From: Chimonanthus salicifolius
Lineage: Eukaryota; Streptophyta; Magnoliopsida; Laurales; Calycanthaceae
Assembly: GCA_013350335.1 (NCBI GenBank)
Contig: CM023537.1
Location: 8,981,438-9,045,437, forward strand
Direction: 5' to 3'
Length of the DNA: 64,000 bases
The notes beneath the pieces are model-generated. The model was given only the letters and a program-made list of their open reading frames with translations. It did not search any database and had not been told where the DNA came from. Position 1 is the stretch's first letter. Each line of letters starts with the position of its first letter. Position numbers and translations under genes: made by a program. Of this stretch, positions 12,401 to 22,699 are shown piece after piece.

Positions 12401-15400
12401 ATGATTTTTGAGGTTGCATTATGGAAGTGTCACTGTGAGATTCCTTTTGTAGACTTTTTATTTTAATTTTTATTTAGAATGTATTACCATGTTGAGCAGT
12501 CTAGTCCTCCTCCTCCTCTTCTTTTCTTTTGTTATTAATTTGCTTGATGCGTTCTGTAACCCAGATGCTAGTCATGATCAAAATTGTCTTATATAGTTAG
12601 AATGCATGAGATGAGGTAATGAACTTTCATGTGTTTTGTTACTTCTCTGCCCTTGCAGCAAGGTTCTGGCTTATTTTGTAATTGGTTCTCATGTTACTCT
12701 GATTTGTGTTTGCAGTTTTGCATATTCTCAGAGGAATGTTTTTGGGCGGAACCAAAAGCTTAACCTTTCATTAGAGAGGGGGCAAATTGACTCAATATTT
12801 CGCTTAAATTATATGGACCCATGGATTGAAGGAGATGATAAGCGGACATCTAGATCGATCATGGTTCAGGTGATTGTGTAATGTCCTGTTTTTTATGGGT
12901 CTGTATGGTAGAGATATTGGTGGTGGTGAATAAGATTTTATTCCTTCTATGTGATGTTAGAACTCGCGAACCCCAGGAACACTTACTCATGGCACTGGCC
13001 GGAACCAATCAGATCATGGTAGTGTGACCATTTCTCGGGTCACGGCTGGTATTGAATACAGTCGGCCTTTGAGGCCAAAGTGGAGTGGTACGGCAGGAAT
13101 TCTTTTCCAGGTATTTGGTGAATCACCTTTTCTTTGCCCAGATATGTTCTATAATACTGTCAATATTTTGTGTCTCTTCATTCAAAGAGTAAACCGTGCT
13201 TTTATAGACTTGTATGACTGCTATCCTTGAAATAACTGAAACCAGTGCATTTTGTAGGCCTTTATTAATAAAACTTGTGATGGACATAATAGGAAAGGGA
13301 AGTGAACATAACTAGAAGCAAATTGGTTCTTCAATATGGTTCTACCTTCAGCATTGCATAGAACAAAGTTTATGCTGGATGGAGCATAAGAAGATGTGTG
13401 TAGGAATACTCTGAAATAGATAGAGGACAAATTGAGAGAGAATCATCTGAGGTAGATTGGTGTAGGAATACTCTGAAACCAAACCCTGTCCTAGTCTTCT
13501 AGGTTTAAAAATCAATACCCAAGGATGAAATGAGGCTATGGACCTAGGTTTTTGAAAAGGTTGAGGGTTTGTTGTTTTATTTTATTTTTATTTCGGGCAA
13601 AAACTAGGTCTCAAATAGGTTCAAACTATAGGTTATGGTTCGATCTACAAGCTATGATAGGGATCCTAATGTTGGGTGCAAAACAGGGCAAAAAGTGGAC
13701 CATTTTGTACGGCCATATGGACTTGTAGGATGCCCGTATGGACTGGTGGGTCCCACTGGGGTTTTGGTAGTTGAAGGTGGGGTTGGGCTTTTGGATGAAG
13801 AAAAGGACAAAAATGGGTCTAAAAGAGAGGAAAAATGGGAAAAAGGAGAAAAGGAACAAAACAAAGAGAGAGGAAAAAGGAAGACGAAGATAGAATAGTA
13901 CCTTGAGTTGCACAAGCTCCTTTGATTTCACATTAAGGAGATAGAAGGAATCACACCTGCTCTACAAATGGGAGAAACTTGTAGTTCTTCTTTTCATTCC
14001 TTCTTTCCTCAAAAGTGCCGTAAAAGGCTATTTATGAAAGAAACTCTAAGAAATGGTTGAAGGTGGGGTTGGGGCTTGGATGAAGAAATGTGGGAGTAAA
14101 AAAGAGACAAAAATGGGAAAAGAAAGGATAAAAGCAACAAAAGAAAGAGGGAAAAAGAAGAAGAAGATATTTTTTTTATGACCAAAGGTGTCCAGGTGTC
14201 TCACCCGGCTAGACCTTCGGGGCATGTGCACGCCTCCCTACACACAGGCAGGGTTCAAGCGGTGGGACCTTATTTTGTACATATCCCACAGAGAGTGGCC
14301 CTTCATTGGAGTTACCAGGGATTGAATCCAAGATCTAATCCTGAAGTCTTGTGTTTCAACCACTAGGGCAACCCCTTGGGGTTCGAAGAAGAATGATTTG
14401 TACCTTGAGTTGCACGAACTCCCTTGATTTCACACCAAGGATGCAGAATCACACCAAGCTCTGTAAATGGGAGATACTTGTAATTCTTCTTTTCATTCTT
14501 TCCTTTCTCAAAAGTGTCTTTAAAGGTTATTTATGAAAGAAAATTTGAAGAATCCCTAGGCACATGTGGCTTAATGCATACATGTAGACAATCTAAACCC
14601 ATAAATAACAAATATATCCATGTAACAATCTTGAAACACATATTAACTAATCGATATGCTATTGATAAAATACGACTAAAACAAATTTCCTAATGGCACT
14701 TGATCAATGGCCAGATCGCTCTAATTTACAAACAAACAACTGGGATGATGTAAATGCTGGATCAAGTCAAATCTTCAAATTCGCTGCTGTCAATGTACAA
14801 CTAGGGCTATCCATGGCTGGATCTATCTTTACCCATGGTCCGATCCATTAGAGAGGTGCAAAAGATCACCATCTAGCTATTTTGGGGTAAAACTGGATTT
14901 CGGTGCATCCTTCTTTGATGGTGCTCTATGATGTTCTTGTAATTTGGTCATGTAAGTAGAAAACCAGACATAGTCCCAATTCGTAGAGTTGAGAGGCTAT
15001 ACATCATAGGCCTAGGAGGAGAGGTCGACTACTGAAAATGTGAAGGGATAAAGAAGGATATGTTAGTGAAGCGACTTTCAGGAGGAGAGGTCGATCATTA
15101 AAATTTGGAGGGAAGGGATAGAGGACATGTTGGATAGTGGAGTGAATGTCGGTATGGTGTATGATATGGTCAAATGGAGAAGTAGAACTCGAAAAACTGA
15201 TCCCATATAGATGAGATTGTGGCTTATAATAATGATGATGAACATAAGAACATGTATTTGCCGGCTGATTTCATTTGGTGAGATTTCATTTCTTCAAGAT
15301 TCATCTGTGACATGTCATACTCCAAAGCAATCAATCATCCACACACAACAAAAGAAAAATAAGAAAAAAGAAGCATGTCAATTGGAATTCCCGGATGGTA

Positions 15401-18400
15401 GTTTTCTCTAGTCTAATGGTTAGGCACTACTCTTCTTGTGCTTAACACCACAAAATGGCAGTAAGTTTCTGCTGTTTGACATTATCCTGGTTTCAGTTTT
15501 CAATTCCTTGTATGTGGAGTTCCATGAATTTAAAAAATGGGGAAAAGGAAAGTAGCATGCCCACTGGAATTCCCATATGTTAATTTTCAGAAGACTAATG
15601 GTTAGATATTACTCTCCTTGTACTGAACACTAAAATATTGCAGTAAGTTTCTGTTTGTTTGGCATTATCCTCATTCCAGTTTTCAATTCCTTAAATGTGG
15701 AGTTCTATGAATTAACTTATACTTTTCTTTGCATGCTTATGATGAAAAGACAGTCCTAGTAACATGATTGGATTAGTTTCATATGATTAAGCTTTATTAT
15801 TATTATTTTTGAGCGGTAAAAAAGGAGATTTCATTAAATATAAAAACCAAGTACAGAAATAAGCATTACATCATATACGAGAGGTCTAAAAGAATTAGAC
15901 CTCCCACCGAAGGATAGCAACATAACACAAAAGACAGAACCCCCCAAAACGAGAAACAAAATAAAGTCCCTGATCAAGTCTCCTAAGAAAAAAAAATCCA
16001 TGACCCCATTTGTTGCTTGACTCACTTGGGCAAAGAAGGCCCCACATTTATTTTTATTATTATTGAATGAGTATCTCCCTCCCACATTGGAGGTGAGACT
16101 AATCCCACCGATACATGAAATCACCTGCAAGCCTCATGTTTTGGATAAGTTTTATTTTTTTTATCTGATTAGCTTGATTACTTTTTTTTTTTTATGTTTT
16201 CATTCTGCAATTCCATTCAATAACTTTAATCTTTCTTTAGCATGCAGGTGCTTGTGATGAGAAAGGGAAACCAATTATCAAAGATGTCTACAGCAGCCCA
16301 TTGACTTCTAGGTTGTGCATGTCTCAATTTGCCTCTTTGAACTGTATTTTGTGCTCAATTAACTTCTGGCGATGGGTTTCATGTTTGACTTGGGTTTGAA
16401 ACTTCTTTCCTCAGTGGAAATGCTTATGATGACATGCTGATTGGTAAAGTTGAGACAGTCTACACTGGTTCTGGTGATCAAGGCTCTTCAATGGTCAGTT
16501 TTTAAAATTTTTGGTTGGCTTATCATTTTGTTACTCATCTTCGTAGTATGCTTGCTGACTGTTTCTTATTTAGACTATCAACTTTGTTGCAGTGTGTTTT
16601 TAGTATGGAACAGGCACTTCCTGTTCTTCCAGAATGGCTGTTTTTTAACAGAGTGAACGCTCGTGGCAGGATGGGTGTAGGGATTGGTCCCGCTCGTCTT
16701 GTTTTGAGGTATGATGTTCTACTTGTGGCGTTTTATTGACAAGAGCCTGGGTTACAATTGTAAGTGCTTGTTGTTGCAACCATTAAGCTGTAGCTTGAAT
16801 CATATCACCATATCTATGCATAACAACAGCAGTGACAACATTTTATTTTGCAAAAATGGCACATGGATAAATGAAAGAACCAAGAAATGACTATTGTTTT
16901 CAAATGGACAGCAAATTCGGGAAGTACTTCTGCATTGTTCCTTTCCTTCACACATGTTGAAACCCCGCAAACATGCAATATTATTATTGTTATTTTGCTT
17001 AACTAACATGCAATAGAAATGACCGACTTCTACAAAGTTATTTTACTTATGGAGTTGCACCTCAATTGATTCCATTTTCCTGTATTCGTCATTGTCTTGT
17101 CAACTTGTGGTCTGCTCTAAATACTGACATGCTTTATTTTGGACTAGTTTATCTGGTGGTCATGTGGTGGGAAATTTCTCCCCTCATGAAGCATTTGCTA
17201 TTGGCGGAACTAACAGTGTCAGAGGTTATGAAGAAGGTGCAGTGGGCTCTGGTCGGTCATATGTGGTTGGTAGTGGAGAAATTTCTTTTCGCATGGTGAG
17301 TCTTGGACACAACTGATTTTTGTCTTCAATTTGATGTGTTTCTTATTCGATTTTTGTAGCCTGATAGAAGGGGTAAAAACTTGACATGCTAACTCATGTT
17401 GCCTCCTACTTAGAAAGTTGACTGTTACACTTCCTATTTGTTAGAGAGAATATTGGCCGTACAACTTACTGACCCTTGGTTGAAGTGAAAAGGCATCTAT
17501 GATGACGGTGAATGATAATCTCGTCCTGCATACTAAGTCTGTCTTTTTTTTTTTTTAAAAGTAACTTCACAAAAAAGATACAAGAGAAAGGCATGCAACA
17601 ATAGACCCACCACACGAAGAATTACCAAAACACAAGCAAAACCCCTCTCCAAAATTACAAAAATTTATTTGTAATTTCCGTAGTTAGAGTCAACCCTTGA
17701 CGAGCCATATCATCTACAACTGAATTACCTGACCGAGGAGCCCAAGCAATCTTAAAATCATAAATAGCAATAGAATGCTGAATCTGCTCAATTTTATCCA
17801 AGAAGATCCAAGGGCATTGAGAACCTGACACCCACCCCACCACAATCTTATAATCACCTGCCACAATACTCCCATGAATCCCTAATTCTTTCAGTTCCAA
17901 GATGCCTCTCCATAAAGCAAACAACTCCACCTCAATAACTGACTCATTAGGAATTGGGCCAGCAAAAGAAAGCAAAGTATTCCTTAAATCATTACGAATT
18001 ACCCCTCCATAACCTGCACGACCAATCTCACGCATACAACTGCCGTCAAAATTAAGTTTGAGAAGCCCAGTAGCAGGAGGAGACCAAGGAAATTGGGGCC
18101 TAGAGTCCAAATGAATCATAACTGAATTCATGGATTTAGACTAGTTGCTACATATATTCGACACTGAAACTCCCCGAAGGCTTCATTGACTCGAGCAACC
18201 ACCATCCAGTCCGAAGCTTAATGACATCCAAGAGATTCTATACTATGTATTCCTTACTTTGAAAAATCTTCTTGTTTCTTTCTAGCCAAATGGATCAAAT
18301 AATACTCAGGCCTGTCGCTTTGCAAAGACTTAGACAAAAAGCACTATTCATCACCACCTCTTCATTAAATAACTAACACCATGTTTGAGGAAGATAAAAA

Positions 18401-21044
18401 CCAATATCCAACTGTTGAAAAAAGTGTACCCAAATCTGATAAGGGAACCGGCAATGAAGTAACAGATGATTCACCGTCTCAGCATCATATAAGCACAACG
18501 GACATAAATTAACAATTAGCATGTTCCTCAATCACAAATTATCAATTGTCCATATTTTCTCCAATCTATCCAAACACCTTACTTTAAAAGGAGTGACCCC
18601 CTCCTAAGTCTTAGGCTGAATAGAAGGGACCTTACCACCAGTCAATAATTGTTTGCAAAAAAGACTTCATACAGAAGAACCCGTGAGGATAATCCCAAAT
18701 TCGCCGGTCATAACCATTGCCAACGACAAATACACTTTCCAAGAGATTCATCATCCAATCCTCCAACTTCCTTCGAAACTGAGTGCCCACACTACCTTAT
18801 TTTTGAATAATATCACAACACTCTAACCGAAGCTTCTTTATTTTGAATAATGTCAAACTGAGTCTTCCTTTACTGAATCCACTGTCTCAGATCACTAGTC
18901 CTTGTTACAGAATCATCTTACCAGGGTTGCATTTGGATTGGTAGAAAAATTTTAGAGGATTCTTGAGGGTAAGGAATTCTACTAAGAGGTATCCTCCTGC
19001 TGAGATATTCTTCTACAAGCATATTGAATTTTTCTAGTAGAGGAGAAGGAAAAGATCTTGTTTAGTAAACGTAATGAGGAGAAAGTTGTCATATTAAATT
19101 TTTTAAACAATTAATAATATTTGCTGTACCCATGTAATGATAGAAATCAATTGCAGAGGCCATTAATCTAAATTATTGATAGTATTAAGTGAGACCATTG
19201 GAAGTATAATTTGGCTCAAGGCCTCCTATAGAAGCGCACACAAATAAACAAATATTACTTCTGTTGAAACAAATATAATTAATGACTATAAGCCACTGAC
19301 AATACCAAGATGAACTCAACCTTTGAGATTCTGTTTGTAAAGCATCATATATACATTAAAATAAACAACTATAAGAAATGAGAGATAAGTGATCCCATCG
19401 AATATGAAATTCATGAGAAGCAATAGCCGGAGAGGGGGAGAGGTGAAGAAGAGCATGAGAGTAGAAACCCTCATTTCTGCTTGCGATGGAGGCAGTGCAT
19501 GTTTCTCCTCAAGTAGTAGAAAAGAGGTTAAAGTGGTGCCTACTTATCTACTACCCAACTTGCTATCAAATGGGTAAAAGTAGGAGAAACTCCACTTTCT
19601 CCCCATTTTGCCCAATTAAGTGCACCTACTTTCTGGTATTATATCATAGTGTGTATTTCTTATAAAGAAGACCCTGGTTTTTCTCAGTACCACAAATTTG
19701 CTTAATGGCAATATGCTACAATACTGTAAGAGATTATTTCAATTTGGAATTAAATCACTGTCAATTTAACAATCATTGCCATTTCAATTTTATTTTTTTA
19801 ACAATCATTGCCTTCAGTCACTGGGGATAAAAATGGAAAAATAAATAAATTATCCTGCTTTCCACTTAAATGCCAAGCCCTGACTTAGGAAGAAAAATAG
19901 TGTTGTATACATTTTTCAGAATGACACAGCTACCTCTTTTACAGCCACTTGTTAATTTAAGGCTTTGAGCTACTGACATGTGTAGTAAAATTGGTGTTTT
20001 GCCTGATGCTTTGTGCATGAGGCACCCAATTGATGGTTATGCAGCTGGAGAATATCAATCAGTTCTTATAGTTTTTTTTTTTTTTTTTGTCATTTGAGAT
20101 TTTAATTACTGATTCTTCTTTTAATTACCGATGCTTCTGCTGCTTACAGCTGTGTCTAAAATTGATAATTAATCTGAATAGGCTAGCATGACAAGGTGGT
20201 GGATACGTTTGCACATGATATTGGACCTATCTTTTGGCATTTTTATTAATCTCACAAAAGCTTGTTTTTGAAGACATAATGACAATACTCTTCCATCTTA
20301 TGCAGGTTGGTCCTGTCGAAGGTACCATTTTTGCTGACTATGGAAGCGACATTGGGTCAGGCCAGACCGTTCCTGGTAATTCCCTTTTCATATTATTCAT
20401 CATCAGTAGTTTGCTGCTGTTAAAAGTATAAGTTTACGAGTAAATAATTCCAAAAAAAAAAAAGAAAAAGAAAAAAGAAAATGAAGGTCCAAAAACTTGT
20501 TATCCTGCTCGATTGCTTGCTGTATGTTGACTGTAAGGTTACCTAAGTCTACCTGACAATTGACACAAGGATTTACAATCATGTGTGGACTCTCGTCCCT
20601 TTTTCGTGTCTTCCCCCCACCCTCCAACCCTCAATCCGTGTTCTCCCCCTTCCCTCCCCTTGAATGTGCTTGTGTTTCTACTAAGAGGTGACATTTTTTT
20701 TTTACCTTAGAATGATTAAATTTTCATTTGACTAGCCGTCTGAATTGAACCTCGAATTTGAAAAGCTACTTAGAGATGGCTGGCATAATATTCGACTAAT
20801 GGCTAAGGATGTCTCCACTGTTTCAACATTTGTCAATTTTCAAATTTATTGTGATAGTTCTAATTGCTATTTTCTTCCTTCTTTATTAGGTGATCCTGCT
20901 GGAGCACGTGGAAAACCTGGCAGTGGTCATGGATATGGGGCAGGTATTCGAGTAGAGTCACCCTTGGGGCCTCTGCGACTAGAATATGCATTCAATGACA
21001 AGCATGAGAAGAGGTTCCACTTTGGAGTTGGGCCTCGTAACTGA
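1..21044 (+). CDS. OEP80: Outer envelope protein 80 (Omp85 family), 3' 16 exons
   Basis: This is an Omp85/BamA-type beta-barrel protein of the chloroplast outer envelope (TOC75-V), a paralogue of the TOC75 import channel, thought to act in biogenesis of outer-envelope barrel proteins. The exons, all with GT-AG borders and consistent phase, are 2-67 (5' incomplete), 7635-7728, 7885-7967, 8101-8198, 8313-8382, 9493-9586, 10595-10676, 10817-10852, 12716-12869, 12961-13110, 16241-16311, 16415-16493, 16593-16708, 17148-17295, 20306-20375 and 20890-21044. They join into 521 residues plus TGA without a stop or frameshift. From memory the Arabidopsis protein is about 732 aa, so about 210 N-terminal residues lie upstream. 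Exons 1-8 cover the later POTRA region (e.g. [31 protein letters not shown]). Exons 9-16 form the C-terminal barrel, including the family hallmark [15 protein letters not shown] in exon 14 and the terminal strand ending HFGVGPRN. Base 1 belongs to a split or upstream codon. The gene looks functional despite very large introns. Confidence 0.97.
68..1160 (+). other. OEP80 intron 1, 5' part, no recognised element
   Basis: The first visible intron runs 68-7634 (7.57 kb). Its first 1.1 kb is AT-rich, has no sustained coding frame, and I recognise no repeat in it. The small open frame on the minus strand near 122-373 has no familiar domain. Confidence 0.6.
1160..2390 (+). mobile_element. L1-type LINE 3' end, degraded
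   Basis: Translation broken by stops and frameshifts gives typical plant L1 open reading frame 2 C-terminal text. Near 1182-1290 it reads [16 protein letters not shown] followed by [10 protein letters not shown]. At 1790-2000 there is a reverse-transcriptase zinc-binding (zf-RVT) stretch with [18 protein letters not shown] and [17 protein letters not shown]. The copy ends in a short A-rich tail near 2375-2390. It is 5'-truncated and lies in the sense orientation in OEP80 intron 1. The open frames at 1293-1757 and 1906-2285 are fragments of this dead element, not genes. Confidence 0.85.
2486..2980 (+). mobile_element. LINE-type RNase H fragment with 3' tail
   Basis: The frame at 2486-2872 carries the second half of an RVT_3-type RNase H domain as found at the C-terminus of plant L1 elements: [11 protein letters not shown], then [20 protein letters not shown] near the stop. 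A 3' untranslated stretch follows and ends in an A run (CAAAAAAATATC, near 2978-2988). It is a second LINE end distinct from 1160-2390, whose own A-tail lies between them. The antisense LINE at 17543-18930 has the same domain more completely. Confidence 0.75.
2985..4470 (+). other. Intron stretch with CT microsatellite and MITE-like ends
   Basis: A CT/TC microsatellite occupies about 3436-3468. The stretch from about 3491 to 4434 begins CTTTGTTTGGGTGGGGAGAA, and its right side, read in reverse, contains GTTTTCGTTTGAGGAGAA, so weak terminal inverted repeats may mark a degraded DNA transposon. The ends match too loosely to be sure. I see no coding sequence. Confidence 0.3.
4471..4790 (+). mobile_element. 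Copia-like LTR followed by primer-binding site
   Basis: A stretch that could begin TGTTGGACAC (4471) and ends ATTATTCTACA (4773) is followed directly by TGGTATCAGA (4774-4783), the plant initiator-tRNA-Met primer-binding site core. This is the layout of a 5' LTR plus PBS. No gag/pol coding and no second LTR follow, so only the front end remains. The 5' boundary is a guess from the TG dinucleotide. Confidence 0.55.
5056..6270 (+). mobile_element. L1-type LINE reverse transcriptase, split by unrelated DNA
   Basis: From 5056 to about 5430 the translation runs through the linker that precedes the RT domain of plant L1s, with the diagnostic [16 protein letters not shown] and VRNHFLAIF, interrupted by two in-frame stops near 5248-5270. 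The next expected block resumes only near 5985: [11 protein letters not shown], then [20 protein letters not shown] with [17 protein letters not shown]. The approximately 550 bp between them (about 5445-5985) is pyrimidine-rich and does not look like LINE sequence. The element is dead. Confidence 0.75.
6270..7110 (+). repeat. Unclassified long repeat, copy 1
   Basis: This segment resembles 13640-15010 in another OEP80 intron. Shared landmarks, in order, are GTACGGGCGTAC-like text, a purine-rich run (6410-6480), a stretch around TTGGTGTCACACCAAAGGAG (6494-6513), CTATGGCTGGATCTACC (6889-6905) and a closing CTATTTATAGGCC. The ordered landmarks and single TATA-like motif would suit an LTR, but I could not define termini or a target duplication. 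Confidence 0.5.
7111..7634 (+). other. OEP80 intron 1, 3' part
   Basis: Ordinary AT-rich intron leading to the acceptor at 7633-7634. No repeat or coding signal recognised. Confidence 0.5.
8383..9492 (+). other. OEP80 intron 5 with short AT microsatellite
   Basis: A 1.1-kb intron with a short (AT)n run at about 8983-9000. Otherwise AT-rich, with no identified element. Confidence 0.5.
9587..10190 (+). other. OEP80 intron 6, 5' part
   Basis: AT-rich intron sequence. I see no coding or repeat signal before the RTE fragment that begins near 10190. Confidence 0.45.
10190..10465 (+). mobile_element. RTE-type LINE 3' end fragment
   Basis: In intron 6 the stretch ending near 10430 encodes [20 protein letters not shown] followed by [11 protein letters not shown]. 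This matches the C-terminal tail of plant RTE LINEs (pattern W..V.KD...C.....D.A.DRSEWR..I). It is followed by a run of TGATGACGATGACGATGAT, the trinucleotide-type tail typical of RTE elements rather than poly(A). Only the tail is left. Confidence 0.6.
10853..12715 (+). other. OEP80 intron 8
   Basis: A 1.86-kb intron. Open frames at 10979-11269 and 12059-12247 have no domain and no support. I recognise no transposon. Confidence 0.5.
13111..13640 (+). other. OEP80 intron 10, 5' part
   Basis: The first half kilobase of a 3.13-kb intron (13111-16240). AT-rich, with no recognised element. Confidence 0.45.
13640..15010 (+). repeat. Unclassified long repeat, copy 2, with internal duplication
   Basis: A relative of 6270-7110. 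It begins near GTTGGGTGCAAAACAGGGC (13672) and carries the same CATGGCTGGATCTATC landmark (14813). Inside it a block is repeated in tandem: about 13770-14033 and 14053-14549 both start GTTGAAGGTGGGGTTGG and both contain a TACCTTGAGTTGCAC block and a CTATTTATGAAAG-like end. The second copy is longer because it carries a SINE at 14170-14382. Confidence 0.55.
14170..14382 (-). mobile_element. tRNA-derived SINE
   Basis: Read on the minus strand the element starts CCCCAAGGGGTTGCC. It carries an A-box-like TAGTGGTTGAA (near 14367-14357) and a B-box-like GGATTCAATCC (14329-14319) at pol III spacing, and ends in an A-rich tail (the T run at 14170-14177 on the + strand). Likely target duplications are GAAGAAGA on both sides (about 14160 and 14385). 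The neighbouring duplicate near 13880-13900 lacks the insert and shows the uninterrupted sequence. Confidence 0.75.
15035..15245 (+). mobile_element. RTE-type LINE 3' end fragment, second copy
   Basis: It encodes a decayed version of the RTE C-terminus ([20 protein letters not shown], then [13 protein letters not shown]). It ends with AATAATGATGATGAAC, a trinucleotide tail. It is clearly related to 10190-10465 in position of motifs and tail. Confidence 0.5.
15350..15715 (+). repeat. Tandem duplication of about 170 bp
   Basis: Two copies, about 15350-15532 and 15546-15712. Both contain CTAATGGTTAG (15413 and 15595), GCAGTAAGTTTCTG and CAGTTTTCAATTCCTT, and both end GTGGAGTTC(C/T)ATGAATT. They have diverged by scattered substitutions. 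Intronic, with no coding role evident. Confidence 0.7.
15806..16035 (-). mobile_element. Possible antisense LINE 3' end
   Basis: The + strand shows GAGATTTCATTAAATATAAA near its left end, resembling LINE 3' untranslated tails read backwards (compare 58188-58395), preceded by a T-rich run. The minus-strand open frame at 15834-16130 has no recognised domain. Weak evidence. Confidence 0.3.
16060..16135 (+). repeat. SINE-like fragment shared with 48010-48085
   Basis: The stretch TTGGAGGTGAGACTAATCCC (16087-16106) recurs at 48032-48051. Both copies continue with CGATACATGAAA-like or GGATACATGAAA text and are preceded by GTATCTC. This is a dispersed repeat of unknown full length, probably part of a SINE. 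Confidence 0.45.
17543..18930 (-). mobile_element. Antisense L1-type LINE 3' end with RNase H
   Basis: In OEP80 intron 14 the minus strand encodes a zf-RVT piece ([20 protein letters not shown], about 18520-18450). An open frame follows at 18131-17655 with a near-complete RVT_3 RNase H domain: [37 protein letters not shown] and [10 protein letters not shown]. The order zf-RVT then RNase H, ending in a poly(A) tail (the T run at about 17547-17560 on +), is standard for plant L1. Upstream minus-strand sequence to about 18930 is decayed LINE. The first acidic residue (NFDGS) and a later GD are visible, but the element as a whole is truncated. Confidence 0.85.
18931..20305 (+). other. OEP80 intron 14, 3' part
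   Basis: AT-rich intron. Around 18930-19640 the text TTGCATTTGGATTGGTAG and an AG-rich right part hint at a decayed MITE, but I could not pair the ends. A T run lies at about 20071-20088 before the acceptor at 20304-20305. Confidence 0.35.
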
Positions 21045-22320
21045 GAAAAATGGTTGCTTCAGAACATTTTGTTTTCTTTGAGATGATTTATACGAATGAA
21101 GTCTTTGTTGTTGTCCCTTGGATTTATTATTCTTTCATTTCCATTAATCTTGTGAATACAAGACCTCTGTTGCCCATACTTCCATGGCTTTACTATTGTT
21201 CTCCGTAAGTTTAGTCTTATCAAAGTAGTCGAGATTCGTCTCTCTCTCTTTCTCAGTTCTCAAGTTTACCAATACATTGGTAAAGAGCAAAGAATACAGC
21301 AGCAAAACTACATAAACATCATAATAAATGGTAGTGTATTGCTTTGATTTTAGTATATGCTCTCAATACTCTGATGGTGTCCCGTCCTGCCTCTTCTTTA
21401 GCTACTAATTGATCGCCATTTTGTTCATTGACCTATTTTTACTAAAGTAGTCAAGGAAAATGAATATACTATGATGTTTATGAAAGAGAGATCCCACAGA
21501 TCTGAATTACTAGTAAAAACCTTTGAAGAGGGATCTCCCTGATTTCATTACACGCAAATGGGACTTGTTAGGAGACCTTTTGTAATGCACTTGGTGTCAC
21601 ATTTACTCGGTTGGCGATGATTGAACCTCAAAAAGCTTGCAGTTTCTATTATAGCCTGTGATGGCACATTGGTCAATATAAAGTATTGCTTTCAAAATAC
21701 TACCATATTATCAGTTAATTTTTCAGGTATATTGGTGGATATTTCAATGTGCAATAGGTTGTTTTTCTATCATATTTTATTCTAAACCAATGTATTACTG
21801 AACGACGGTTTTGAGTTTGATTTTCACTCCAACCTAAAGGGTCACATCCTATAGTGCTCCGAAGATTAGTCGGGTGCTCTAGGAGGCGTGAATACGTTAT
21901 AAATAAAAATCAATGTATTACTGAAAATATGAATTCGGTGAATGGAGAATGTAACGTATGTCATCTGTTATTTAGATCTATTTTTGTAGCCATTCCTACT
22001 TCATTTTATCCTTTTGAATCAAGGTAAGAAAAGGTCTTATAGCTCTAAACGACTGACGTTGCCCCCTTAGACACCACAATTTGAGGGGCCATGTTTTGCT
22101 TTAATGCCGCCATCTACATCAAACGTTAACATTTCGGACCTTGAATTGCCATGAGTACCTTTCACATTTTAAAAATGTGGATCTTACTTATTTCAGGTAC
22201 TGCTCCCCGTCTCTTCCTTTTTGAAAATGATTCAGGTGGACATCATCCATTGGTGGAAATTTGAAAATTTAAAATAAGGTGGACATCATCCATTGGTGCA
22301 TTACTTGTCCTTCATTATTC
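21045..22320. other. OEP80 3' flank
   Basis: Presumed 3' untranslated region followed by intergenic AT-rich DNA. No perfect AATAAA was found close to the stop. Around 21810-21890 there is a SINE-like stretch (TTTGAGTTTGATTTTCACTCC, in which the B-box is only approximate). Confidence 0.4.
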
Positions 22321-22329
22321 TTCTGTTGA

Positions 22330-22680
22330 AAAAAAAAACCTGGAAAACCTTTTTGTTGCCTGAAATTCCTCGAGGGGAACTGGACTTAGTAGAAATCCAT
22401 TTACTCTGGTTTGCCGCAGAATCGAAATGATACTGATGAATCAGTTTTTGGGGAGCAAAATTCAGGCGATTTCGAGGGTGATTTTGACTGCCTGAATATT
22501 TTGGATAGATGGAAAATATTTGGGTGATTACGAGAAGGTTGAAATTGGAGTTACAAAGCCAGTGGTGATTCAAGATTTGCCTAACTTTGAGAAGTGGTTG
22601 GTGATGCTTCCGCATTTAACGGGAACTATTGTCTGTGGCATGTGGACTTTCACTGTTTGGTTCACTTTCCAGTAAAAAAA
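22330..22680 (+). pseudogene. Coding-like fragment, unidentified, frame broken
   Basis: The + strand reads as coding-like text in pieces: LLPEIPRGELDLVEIHLLWF, then DESVFGEQNSGDFEGDFDCL with NILDRWKIFG to a stop near 22530, then, one base shifted, DYEKVEIGVTKPVVIQDLPN and FEKWLVMLPHLTGT. The composition and acidic, hydrophobic patterning are more gene-like than the surroundings. I do not recognise the family. It may be a processed or captured gene piece, or chance. Confidence 0.25.
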
Positions 22681-22699
22681 AATTCCCCTTTTCAGCATT

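Noticed and set aside
13626..13931. Overlapping open frames on both strands
   Set aside because: They arise from the purine-rich tandem block of a long repeat; low-complexity peptides.
17655..18131. 158-residue minus-strand open frame as a host RNase H gene
   Set aside because: It sits directly behind a zf-RVT piece and before a poly(A) tail, so it is the C-terminus of an L1-type LINE, not a gene.
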